Below, in pieces: positions 15,425-22,408 of a stretch of DNA of 64,000 nt. Each line of letters begins with the position of its first letter. Within the stretch, counting starts at the first letter, position 1. The stretch comes from Streptomyces sp. SID12488 (lineage in GTDB: Bacteria > Actinomycetota > Actinomycetes > Streptomycetales > Streptomycetaceae). The notes below the pieces were generated by a model, which searched no databases, was not told the DNA's origin, and worked only from the letters and a program-made list of their open reading frames with translations. The DNA is taken from NCBI RefSeq assembly GCF_010548275.1, contig NZ_JAAGLT010000008.1:62001-126000 (forward strand), given 5' to 3'. Made by a program: the position numbers and the translations under genes.

Positions 15425-16123
15425 TCAGAGCGTCTTGGGCTCGGCAATGGCGTCGTTCCAGGACTTCAGAACCTTGATTACCGGCTTGAAGTACGAGACG
15501 TCCCGCCCCTTCTTGGTGGTGTACTCCACCAGCTCAATGGACAGTTCGGCGAGGGCTTCGCCGTCCACCTTGTCCAGAGCGTTCGCGATTTCGTGCAGGA
15601 CCTCGGCGAGCTTCCAAGAGCCCGTCTGGAAACGGAAAAGGCCAAGGTCGTAATCCTCGGCGAGCCGGAACAGAACCGAAATGCTCGGCCCCGGACCCCG
15701 CTTTGCCTTGTGAGCCGCCTTCCGGTCCTCCATGAGCGGCGGGCAACCGCACGGCTTACCCATGTCGGTCTCCGGGGAAAGGAACTCCACCCCGTCACAG
15801 TGATGGATAAGGACGTTGCCGTTCCAGAGCTTCATATCGGACGAGACCGCCGAAGCCCCGGACAGAACCACCTTTACGCGGTTCGTACCCGTCAGAATCT
15901 CGATGTAGTTTTCCGACGTGCTGTCCGTCTCTTCCGGCTGCCCGCCCATGAGCTGAGCGATAGCCGCGGCAACGTCCGGGTCACCGGTCGTCACCTTCCA
16001 GTCAGCGAGAGCTTCCGGAATACCGTTGACCGACCGGCCCGAGTGGAATCGGCCCACGGTGTCATCCGAAAACGTGCCCTTCGGCAGCGCGTCCGGGTCG
16101 GTCTCGAAGATGCGAATAGCCAT
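15425..16123 (-). CDS. Gp3-like recombination directionality factor
   Basis: A 232-residue protein starting MAIRIFETDPDALPKG, with FSDDTVGRFHSGRSVNGIPE, a WKVTTGDPDVAAAIAQLMGG segment, HHCDGVEFLSPETD followed by a CGCP cysteine cluster, LGLFRFQTGSWKLAEVLHE, and an ending LVEYTTKKGRDVSYFKPVIK. I recognise this as the actinophage family that includes the phiC31 gp3 directionality factor. It switches a serine integrase from integration to excision. The prophage encodes a large serine integrase at 37327-39087, which supports the call. GGGGGAA precedes the ATG. Assignment is from remembered family patterns, not a search. Confidence 0.7.
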   Translation of the reverse strand: MAIRIFETDPDALPKGTFSDDTVGRFHSGRSVNGIPEALADWKVTTGDPDVAAAIAQLMGGQPEETDSTSENYIEILTGTNRVKVVLSGASAVSSDMKLWNGNVLIHHCDGVEFLSPETDMGKPCGCPPLMEDRKAAHKAKRGPGPSISVLFRLAEDYDLGLFRFQTGSWKLAEVLHEIANALDKVDGEALAELSIELVEYTTKKGRDVSYFKPVIKVLKSWNDAIAEPKTL

Positions 16124-16152
16124 ACTGTGAATTCCCCCTGATTTTGGGCATG

Positions 16153-16183
16153 AAAAAAGGACGAGCCATTTGTGTGCTCGTCC
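16153..16183 (-). terminator. Intrinsic terminator with CATGCCC tail
   Basis: On the minus strand GGACGAGC and GCTCGTCC form a perfect 8-bp stem followed by TTTTTT and CATGCCC. It separates the nuclease gene from the directionality factor gene. Confidence 0.75.
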
Positions 16184-16200
16184 TGGTGCTGGTGCGGGAT

Positions 16201-17034
16201 TTAGCCGCGTCGCTGCGTCCCGGTGATGAGTCGTCGGACGCTCTGCGCAATCGGGCTGCCGAACACGGTCTTGGAGATTTCGCGGTCCCACTGGAACACG
16301 TGCCGCAGCGTGAGGAACACGTTAAAGATTTCCTCGTCAATGCGAACTGGCTTGAAAACCCAACCGTCCGGTGTGATGTGGAGAACCGCCGCGCCGTCCA
16401 CCTTGGGCATGGGCTCGGACTGTCCGTCCGCAGAAATAACCCGGTCGGCATGGGCGTACGCGGAGAGCTGTAGTGCCACGTCCGGATACGCGCTCTTGCT
16501 CGTCTTCCAGTCCACCAACAGCGTGTGCCATTCGCCGTTTTCGTGGTCGGGCTTTCCGTCCTCGCCGAGCCGTAGCCGAATGATCGCGTCAAAGCTGCCC
16601 GCGTAGCCGTGCTCGTCCGACCAGCACACGTCTTCGGCTCTGATCAGCTCGGGACGCACAGCTAGCAGGAACTCGGCGAAACCGAGCCGGTACGGCTCCA
16701 TGTCCGGATGGACTCGGCCGATCTCCTCCAGCCGGATCATGCGCTCGAAAAGGTCGTGCGCATCCGAGCCGACCTTTGCCCGCAGATTGGTGTATCGGGT
16801 GTGACTGTTCCGCAGGAAGTCAACAGCCCCGGCGGGGTCGCGCCCGGCGATAGCCCGTACGGCGTCCAGGTTCTCGACTGCCGTTTCTGCGGTCATGCGA
16901 GCCGCCCAGAAGGTCAGGAACGGCTTGGGAAGCATTCCGACCACGGACGTTACGCCCGGCACTTTTTCGGCGGTCTCGGGGCTTATGTAGAAGCGCGAGC
17001 CCCCGCGCTTGATAGTCCGGATGGCTCCGGGCAT
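16201..17034 (-). CDS. Cas4/RecB-like PD-(D/E)XK exonuclease
   Basis: A 277-residue protein. The catalytic core is visible as EHGYAGSFDAIIRL (Asp), then HTLLVDWKTSKSAYPDVALQL (Asp-x-Lys followed by QL and SAYAHA), the classic RecB-family order. An upstream DAHDLFERMI segment supplies the conserved His. Phage members process DNA ends in recombination with an annealing protein or resect DNA during replication. It begins right after the AT-rich GATGACGG element and is first in the block leading to the directionality factor. Confidence 0.8.
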   Translation of the reverse strand: MPGAIRTIKRGGSRFYISPETAEKVPGVTSVVGMLPKPFLTFWAARMTAETAVENLDAVRAIAGRDPAGAVDFLRNSHTRYTNLRAKVGSDAHDLFERMIRLEEIGRVHPDMEPYRLGFAEFLLAVRPELIRAEDVCWSDEHGYAGSFDAIIRLRLGEDGKPDHENGEWHTLLVDWKTSKSAYPDVALQLSAYAHADRVISADGQSEPMPKVDGAAVLHITPDGWVFKPVRIDEEIFNVFLTLRHVFQWDREISKTVFGSPIAQSVRRLITGTQRRG

Positions 17035-17073
17035 GGCTGTCCCCTCGTAATCGTTCTGGTGGGTGATCGGCGA

Positions 17074-17169
17074 GGGATGACGGATGACGGTTAGGACCCT
17101 TTTTTGGTATGCGTCTAAAAAAATAGAGAGAAAACCAAAGAGGGGGTCGGAGCGTCATCCCGTCATCCC
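17074..17169. repeat. AT-rich element A flanked by GATGACGG inverted repeats
   Basis: GGGATGACGGATGACGG (17074-17090) is mirrored by CGTCATCCCGTCATCCC (17153-17169). Between them is an AT-rich core with TTTTTTGG and AAAAATAGAGAGAAAACC. A second copy in opposite orientation lies at 37123-37213 and shares a 21-bp identical core. It lies between the dNMP kinase and nuclease genes and could be a replication origin, partition site or operator. Confidence 0.6.
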
Positions 17170-17180
17170 TCGCGCTGGTG

Positions 17181-17762
17181 TCAGCGGGGAACCGCGAGCC
17201 GGTCCGCGAGTGCGTGCAGCTCGGCGAGGGTGCCCCCGTTGGTGAGCACGGCGTCCGCCGGATAGTCGGCTAGCTCGGTCTCGCTGGTGTGCTGCCGCTC
17301 GTCCTCGCCGGCTGGTCCGTGCTCGCCCGGACGGTCCACGCGGACCAGAAGGAACCCGCGAGCGGTGAGCGCTTCGGCTTCGTTCTCGTACCGGCAGTCC
17401 GTCACGACCACGGGCAGGTTCCACCGCTCGGCCACGTCCACTTTTGCGAGGGCGAGCCGAAGCCAAAAATCCTCGTCCTGGTCCCGGACGGACTGCCCGA
17501 GCCGCTGCAACGTGCGTCGCACCTCGGGCCGTTGCTTGGCTCGGTCCCACCCATGGCGGCGCACGTCGTCAGACAGCCGGATCGGCAGTGGCCCGTAACC
17601 CGTGGGCTCGTAACCAATGAACGGGTCCACGGACAGAGCCATGTCCCGCAACGGGTCCGCGAACGCGACGCGAGCGAACACGAACCGCGAGACGAGCCGA
17701 GCCCCCACGGCGTCCTTACCGGAACCCGCCCGGCCCATGAGTGCTACATGGCGGAAGCTCAC
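17181..17762 (-). CDS. Deoxynucleoside monophosphate kinase
   Basis: A 193-residue P-loop kinase. MGRAGSGKDAVGARLV is Walker A. FADPLRDMALSVDPF and LQRLGQSVRDQDEDFWLRLA match phage T4 gene 1-like dNMP kinases, and VVVTDCRYENEAEAL carries the conserved Asp and Arg of the substrate site. The enzyme phosphorylates dNMPs for phage DNA synthesis. Its start (17762) overlaps the stop of the holin-like gene by four bases, so late lysis and nucleotide genes are read together. Confidence 0.85.
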   Translation of the reverse strand: MSFRHVALMGRAGSGKDAVGARLVSRFVFARVAFADPLRDMALSVDPFIGYEPTGYGPLPIRLSDDVRRHGWDRAKQRPEVRRTLQRLGQSVRDQDEDFWLRLALAKVDVAERWNLPVVVTDCRYENEAEALTARGFLLVRVDRPGEHGPAGEDERQHTSETELADYPADAVLTNGGTLAELHALADRLAVPR

Positions 17763-17977
17763 TCGGCGGTCGCCTGGTCGTCGCCCTGGTGCTCGCCGGC
17801 CGTGGCGGTCTTGGCGTCCTCGGTGCGCTGGACAGCCTCACCGGTACCGAGCACCGCAGCGGCGAGACCGAGAATCAGCGCGGACGGAAGATCCGGCACG
17901 TAGTGGACGACAAGCGCGAGAGCGGCGACGAATACGGCGTAGATACGGGCCGGATGGGTCTTGATGAACTGCGGCAT
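17759..17977 (-). CDS. Probable holin
   Basis: A 72-residue protein starting MPQFIKTHPARIYA, with two hydrophobic segments (VFVAALALVVHYVP and ALILGLAAAVLGTG) and a hydrophilic acidic tail. Size, double membrane segment and position directly after the endolysin gene fit a class II holin, which would open the membrane for the amidase. Sequence alone cannot prove this. Confidence 0.65.
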   Translation of the reverse strand: MPQFIKTHPARIYAVFVAALALVVHYVPDLPSALILGLAAAVLGTGEAVQRTEDAKTATAGEHQGDDQATAE

Positions 17978-18068
17978 GGGTTCCCCCTGTTGTTGCTGTG
18001 CGTGAACGTTTTGGATTTGCGTTCCCGAGCTGGTCCCCGCCGGACGGGGCACCGCTCACGGGGAGTTG

Positions 18069-18827
18069 TCAGACCCTCGGAACCCGCAGTGCGTCCCACG
18101 TGGTCTTGCCGGGCCAGCCATCGGCAGCCGATCCGGTGAACCCGCGCTCGCGCTGCCAAGCCGCGTAGGACTTCCGGTCGGCTTCGGTCCACTGGGGACC
18201 GGGACCGGTCGCGTACTTGCCGCATCCCTCGGCAACGAGCCGCTTGCCCATGGCCGTGATCAGCGCCGAACGGGGAGCGTTCCTGAAGAACGCGGCACCG
18301 GGGAACGGGGCGAACGTCGGGGCCGCAGGCGCGGCAATGCGCTTGGCGCGCGTCACGATCTCGGGAAGCTGAGCGATGATCCGCGAGCCGGGGCAGCTCG
18401 GGTGACTGCCCCATGCGGAACCGCCCATGGCGTGATAGCCGAGCCCCTTGCCGTTCGGGCCGGACGCCACCTGAAGCGGCACGCCGTACGTCTTGTGGAC
18501 CCATGCGAACACTTCCGCAATCCGGTCCATCTGCGCGGACGTCAGCTCGTCCCCGCCCTGCCCCTCGTCCTCGATGGACAGCCACGACGTGTTGCCACCC
18601 GCCTGAGCCCATGCGCGGTCCGCGGTGTCCACCCACTGATAGAGCGCACCCGCCTTACCGGTGCCGAAGTGGCTGGACGCGCGCGCCTTGGGGTTGCGGA
18701 ACCACGAGTCGGTTCCGGCGAGCGTGCCCGCCATGATGTGCACCACCAGGCCACGGACCGAACTCTGTCCACCCTCGGTGTAGTTGATGGGAATCGGTCG
18801 CCACGTGGCACCCGAAAACTTGGCCAT
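18069..18827 (-). CDS. Endolysin: N-acetylmuramoyl-L-alanine amidase with peptidoglycan-binding tail
   Basis: A 252-residue protein. The N-terminal amidase_2/PGRP-like domain shows VRGLVVHIMAGTLAGTDSWF with a zinc His, SSHFGTGKAGALYQWVDTAD, and GYHAMGGSAWGSHPSCPG with the second His and the Cys. After an Ala/Pro linker a C-terminal domain (about residues 175-252) includes QWTEADRKSYAAWQRERGFT and GWPGKTTWDAL, a peptidoglycan-binding module. It degrades the host wall at lysis. It lies next to the holin-like gene and before a strong terminator-flanked junction. Confidence 0.9.
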   Translation of the reverse strand: MAKFSGATWRPIPINYTEGGQSSVRGLVVHIMAGTLAGTDSWFRNPKARASSHFGTGKAGALYQWVDTADRAWAQAGGNTSWLSIEDEGQGGDELTSAQMDRIAEVFAWVHKTYGVPLQVASGPNGKGLGYHAMGGSAWGSHPSCPGSRIIAQLPEIVTRAKRIAAPAAPTFAPFPGAAFFRNAPRSALITAMGKRLVAEGCGKYATGPGPQWTEADRKSYAAWQRERGFTGSAADGWPGKTTWDALRVPRV

Positions 18828-18851
18828 GCTGTCCCCTCCAGGGCATGAAAA

Positions 18852-18882
18852 AGCCCCGCCCGGATATCGCCCGGACGGGGCT
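18852..18882 (-). terminator. Intrinsic terminator with CATGCCC tail
   Basis: On the minus strand AGCCCCGTCCGG and CCGGGCGGGGCT pair around a short loop, followed by TTTT-CATGCCC and the endolysin ribosome site (GGAGGGG). Confidence 0.75.
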
Positions 18883-18915
18883 GGTGTTCTTCGACTTGTT
18901 CAGCCGGTCGGCTGC

Positions 18916-19173
18916 CTACTGCGCGAGTTTGGCCACGGCGAGCCCGGCGGCAACCACGGTCGCAACGGCGGTCACCACGGCGACGGGAAGAACGAACTTC
19001 CCCCGCTCGGATTCCAGGTCCCGAATGCGCGTCTCGTGATCCTCTAGCGTCTCGGTCACGTTCTCCCCTGCCTGCCCGAGAGAGCGCACGTCCTCGCGGA
19101 GCCCCACCACTTCGTCGTAGATCTCGCGCGCACCGATCCGGACCCCTAGCGGCTCGTCCTGGTCGTCACTCAT
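18916..19173 (-). CDS. Small coiled-coil membrane protein of the lysis region
   Basis: An 85-residue protein from MSDDQDEPLG. Residues 15-55 form a charged heptad-like helix (YDEVVGLREDVRSLGQ, VTETLEDHETRIRDLES), and the end is one hydrophobic segment (FVLPVAVVTAVATVVAAGLA). Such coiled-coil plus C-terminal anchor proteins often accompany holins in actinophages and may be a second holin or an antiholin. Its start overlaps the stop of the 57-residue gene upstream. Confidence 0.6.
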   Translation of the reverse strand: MSDDQDEPLGVRIGAREIYDEVVGLREDVRSLGQAGENVTETLEDHETRIRDLESERGKFVLPVAVVTAVATVVAAGLAVAKLAQ

Positions 19174-19339
19174 CGGGCGCCACCTGGTCCACCTCCACGG
19201 CCGTGATCTCCGTGGAGCCCGCCCCGACTTCCGATTCCGGCGAGCCGACCGCCACTTGCGGCGGGTCCCGGTAGAGCAGATAGCCGGGCAGTAACGCGGC
19301 AATCTGCCGGGCCAGTGCCTCGATCTCTTCCTGTGTCAT
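19166..19339 (-). CDS. Small hypothetical protein between tail and lysis genes
   Basis: A 57-residue acidic protein starting MTQEEIEALARQIAALLPGY, with a helix at the N-terminus and a Val/Glu-rich second half ending VDQVAPDE. It is shorter than common gene-finding cut-offs, but it has a GGGGGG ribosome site, overlaps the next gene's start within ATGAGTGA and fills an otherwise empty gap. Function unknown. Confidence 0.6.
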   Translation of the reverse strand: MTQEEIEALARQIAALLPGYLLYRDPPQVAVGSPESEVGAGSTEITAVEVDQVAPDE

Positions 19340-19350
19340 CCATCCCCCCT

Positions 19351-21603
19351 TTACACAGTCACCGCCGGATCAACGGGCGGGTCCGGGGTCAGTCCGGCAT
19401 CCACGGGAACCCCGTTGTACGCGGTAGCCCGCAGCGTCAACGTCTGTCGCACGGCGGTCCCCTCGCCGGCTGTCCGTATCCCGATCACCCACGCAAGCGT
19501 GTTCAGCGCGGCCCCGGTCGTATCGACCACGCGCACCACGTCCCCGAGCTGTAGCCGGGGGTCGGGCAGGATCTCCACGTTGCCGAGCAGCGGATACGGA
19601 TACGCACCCGCCGTGCGCAACGCCGTGGCAAGGGATGCGGCCGAAGCCGAGTCCTGCACCCAACCGCCGGGGTCGTGCTCGAATGCCTGCACCCCGTACG
19701 CCTGTTGGCTGGTCGTGTTCCAGGCAGCCGACCAGTTGTCTGCGGGTGCTGCCCCACTGTCGATGCTCGGTGTCAGCAGCACGACCGAAGCCGCGCCACT
19801 GGTCGCCCCACGCAGCCACACCGCGGAAGCACTGCGGTTGCGCATCGAGAGCACCAGCGTGCCGTTCTCCCGACGCGTCCCGACTTCCACCGCCCCGTAG
19901 ACCATGGCCGCAGCGTCGGTGTTGGCGTTGACGAACCGTATGCAGTCGGGCAGTGCATCGGTGTACGTGAACGGGGGCGGAGTGTCCAACTCGTCGTCCC
20001 CGATGCTCCACGCGATGCTGAACGAGCCCCCGGCGGGAATCTGAAAGACGTTCGCGGCTGCCTTGGTCCATGCCTTGTTGGCCTTGACCTTGGACCAGTT
20101 CGCCCACTTCACCGAGCAGTGGTTACGGCACGCGTCAATCTCCTCCGTGATCGTCAGCGCTGCCAACTCGCGTTCCGACGTCACCGTGAGGTTTTCCGCG
20201 CTCGGGGCGGTCGACCAGCGGCTACGGCTACGCCACCGAAAGATGCCGTCCCCGTCGAACTCCGCCGTGGACAGCGTGGCCCGAGCAATCGACGTGATCG
20301 CTTCCCATGCGCTCCCGTTGACTACGGGGATCACGCGCAAGGGAATGTCCGGCACGTCCAGGGTGGCCGTTCTCTTCCACGTCCCGTTCTGCATGATCTC
20401 GTCACGCGTCGCTGGCTTCGCGGCCAACTGCGAGACCTGTAGGGCTTCCACCCGCATCCCGCCGATACGCAGGATCACGTTTCCCATGGCACCCGCGGGC
20501 ACGGCGCTGCCGACGGTTCCCGGCAGCAGGATGAGACCGCTGCCGTTCGGGTACTGCACCGTCCCTTCAACGGTGGGGACACCCGTGGACGAGAACGTGA
20601 GCCACATGCCGAAGTGCCAGCGCCCGGACTGCTGCGTCAGCGCGGCAACTGTCCACGTCGTTGACGAGTTACTTGCCGGGGTGGCGCTGGTGCCGTTGAA
20701 GAACGTCACCGTTCCAGCGGCAAAGTCGGCCCGGAGCGTGGTGTAAACCGGGGTCAGGATGGCGGGCACCCACGACAGAGAAAGGTCAACGCTGCGGTCC
20801 CCGGACGTGACCCCGGTGTTGTCTATCCACACCTCGTACCAGAAGCCGTCCGTGTGGTTGCGGTTGACCGCCCGCACCAGCGGTGCGTACTCCGCCTTGG
20901 TCGTTCCGGCGGACGAGCCCTGTACGGCGCACTCCCATGGTGCGTTCGTCTTGGTCCACTGCGACCAGTCGCCCGAAAGGCTCTTGAGATAGCCGACGTT
21001 GGCCGCTGCGCCCCCGTGCAGACTCGCGTACAGCAGTGCACCCGTACGCGGGGGCGGACACGTGTGGATTCCCGCGTTGCGTAGCAGGTGGTCCACGCAC
21101 CATCCGGGACTGGCAACCCAGTTGGTTGACGCCCCGAACGGCGTGTCCGAGTCGATGCCCCCCGAGGGGCGCGGAAGCTGTGCGGGCATCCGTAGCCGCT
21201 CGGCTCCGTCCAGCGCAGACACCTGTACGGCGTCCGATCCGGACTGTGCCGAGCGGGCCCGGAGACTGCCGCGGAAGCCCGGAATAGTGCTGCCCCCGAG
21301 TCCCCAACGGTGGACGATCGACTGTCCCGGGCGCACAGCATCCCCCGACGAGCGCGGAGCCCACGGCCCGTACAGCGCGGGTGCACTGGTGGTGTCGGTC
21401 CCGGCGAGCGTCAGCGACAGTGACGCACTGGACGAGCCGCTGAATGCGCGCATCGCGTCGGGCAAGTCGGTGCCGTAACTCTGTTCCAGAGACCACGACT
21501 GGACTTGCGCGGACATGTCCTTGCCTCCCAATCGCGTCTGCTGCGCTAGCTGCCGCTCGCCCGTCTTCAACGCAGCGATCAATGCACTGTCAGCCGGCCG
21601 CAC
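19351..21603 (-). CDS. Minor tail protein
   Basis: A 750-residue protein from a GTG at 21603 (RPADSALIAALKTG follows) behind GGAGGTG. It has a Ser/Thr/Ala-rich N-terminal domain, a lectin-like middle (WHFGMWLTFSSTGVPTVEGT, VILRIGGMRVEALQVSQL), and a C-terminal part with an LGNVEILPDPRLQLGDVVRV segment typical of actinophage tail-tip proteins. It probably forms the tail tip or adsorption apparatus. It overlaps the preceding tail gene by 14 bases. Confidence 0.75.
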   Translation of the reverse strand: MRPADSALIAALKTGERQLAQQTRLGGKDMSAQVQSWSLEQSYGTDLPDAMRAFSGSSSASLSLTLAGTDTTSAPALYGPWAPRSSGDAVRPGQSIVHRWGLGGSTIPGFRGSLRARSAQSGSDAVQVSALDGAERLRMPAQLPRPSGGIDSDTPFGASTNWVASPGWCVDHLLRNAGIHTCPPPRTGALLYASLHGGAAANVGYLKSLSGDWSQWTKTNAPWECAVQGSSAGTTKAEYAPLVRAVNRNHTDGFWYEVWIDNTGVTSGDRSVDLSLSWVPAILTPVYTTLRADFAAGTVTFFNGTSATPASNSSTTWTVAALTQQSGRWHFGMWLTFSSTGVPTVEGTVQYPNGSGLILLPGTVGSAVPAGAMGNVILRIGGMRVEALQVSQLAAKPATRDEIMQNGTWKRTATLDVPDIPLRVIPVVNGSAWEAITSIARATLSTAEFDGDGIFRWRSRSRWSTAPSAENLTVTSERELAALTITEEIDACRNHCSVKWANWSKVKANKAWTKAAANVFQIPAGGSFSIAWSIGDDELDTPPPFTYTDALPDCIRFVNANTDAAAMVYGAVEVGTRRENGTLVLSMRNRSASAVWLRGATSGAASVVLLTPSIDSGAAPADNWSAAWNTTSQQAYGVQAFEHDPGGWVQDSASAASLATALRTAGAYPYPLLGNVEILPDPRLQLGDVVRVVDTTGAALNTLAWVIGIRTAGEGTAVRQTLTLRATAYNGVPVDAGLTPDPPVDPAVTV

Positions 21604-22402
21604 CGGTCACCTCCACCAGCGTCAACCCGATGTCCCGGTAAGCGCCGTTCCCCGGTGTTGCCGCATGGGTGTAGTCGGTAATGCTGTAACCGGGGCAGCC
21701 CTCGCCCGGTCGGCCCGCCACGGCCGTACTGTCGACGGCCACACACGCACCTGCGAGCGAGTACGTCCCCACGGCTCCGGGCACCACCACGGGCGTGAAC
21801 GAGCCCACCCCCGCGGGAGCAACCGCGTTCAACACCCGTCCGACTGCCGACGACGTGGCGACGTAGGTTCCGCTCGTCGTCTTCCAATCGATCTTGACTG
21901 TGGACGTGGCAGGAAAGGCGGGCGGAGCCGCGAGACTCACCCGCATGCCGGGGGCAGCCGGATAGTTTCCGAACACGGTCCCCGCCCACCCGACCGACCC
22001 GTCTGCCGTGGTGGGCTTGAACGTGAACACCAGCGCCCCGGGGTCGAATGCGACCGAGCCCGTTCCCGCAGCGGACGCCAGGAACCACGCCGTGATCAAC
22101 GCGTCCGTAGTGGCGTCCGCCTGAGCGGGCTTGAACAGATTCCCGGCGAGCGGGTCCAGCACGGCTATCGGACCGTTCCCCCCGATCCGCCGGGCGAGCC
22201 GGTCAAGGTGCGCCACGTCGTCCCCTTCCATGGCCGACCAGGACAGCACCAGCCGCCGGGGCTTGACGGGCGCAACCCACGTGGTCACACCCCCGCCCAG
22301 CGCCCGGAACTCCGACACCCCGAGATCGGGCGAACGCTCGAACCTGGACGCACCGTCCCGGATCTCACGCAGACTTCCGGGACGACCGATCCACATACTC
22401 AA
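21590..22402 (-). CDS. Distal-tail-like minor tail protein
   Basis: A 270-residue protein, beta-rich throughout, with WIGRPGSLREIRDGASRFER, a PVKPRRLVLSWSAMEGDDVA segment and a Gly/Val-rich C-terminus ending GLTLVEVTGAAG. The position, immediately after the tape measure gene and before a large tip protein, is where siphoviruses encode the Dit-like tail protein. GGAGG precedes a TTG start at 22402; ATG at 22396 is an alternative. Confidence 0.65.
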   Translation of the reverse strand: MSMWIGRPGSLREIRDGASRFERSPDLGVSEFRALGGGVTTWVAPVKPRRLVLSWSAMEGDDVAHLDRLARRIGGNGPIAVLDPLAGNLFKPAQADATTDALITAWFLASAAGTGSVAFDPGALVFTFKPTTADGSVGWAGTVFGNYPAAPGMRVSLAAPPAFPATSTVKIDWKTTSGTYVATSSAVGRVLNAVAPAGVGSFTPVVVPGAVGTYSLAGACVAVDSTAVAGRPGEGCPGYSITDYTHAATPGNGAYRDIGLTLVEVTGAAG

Positions 22403-22408
22403 CTGCCT

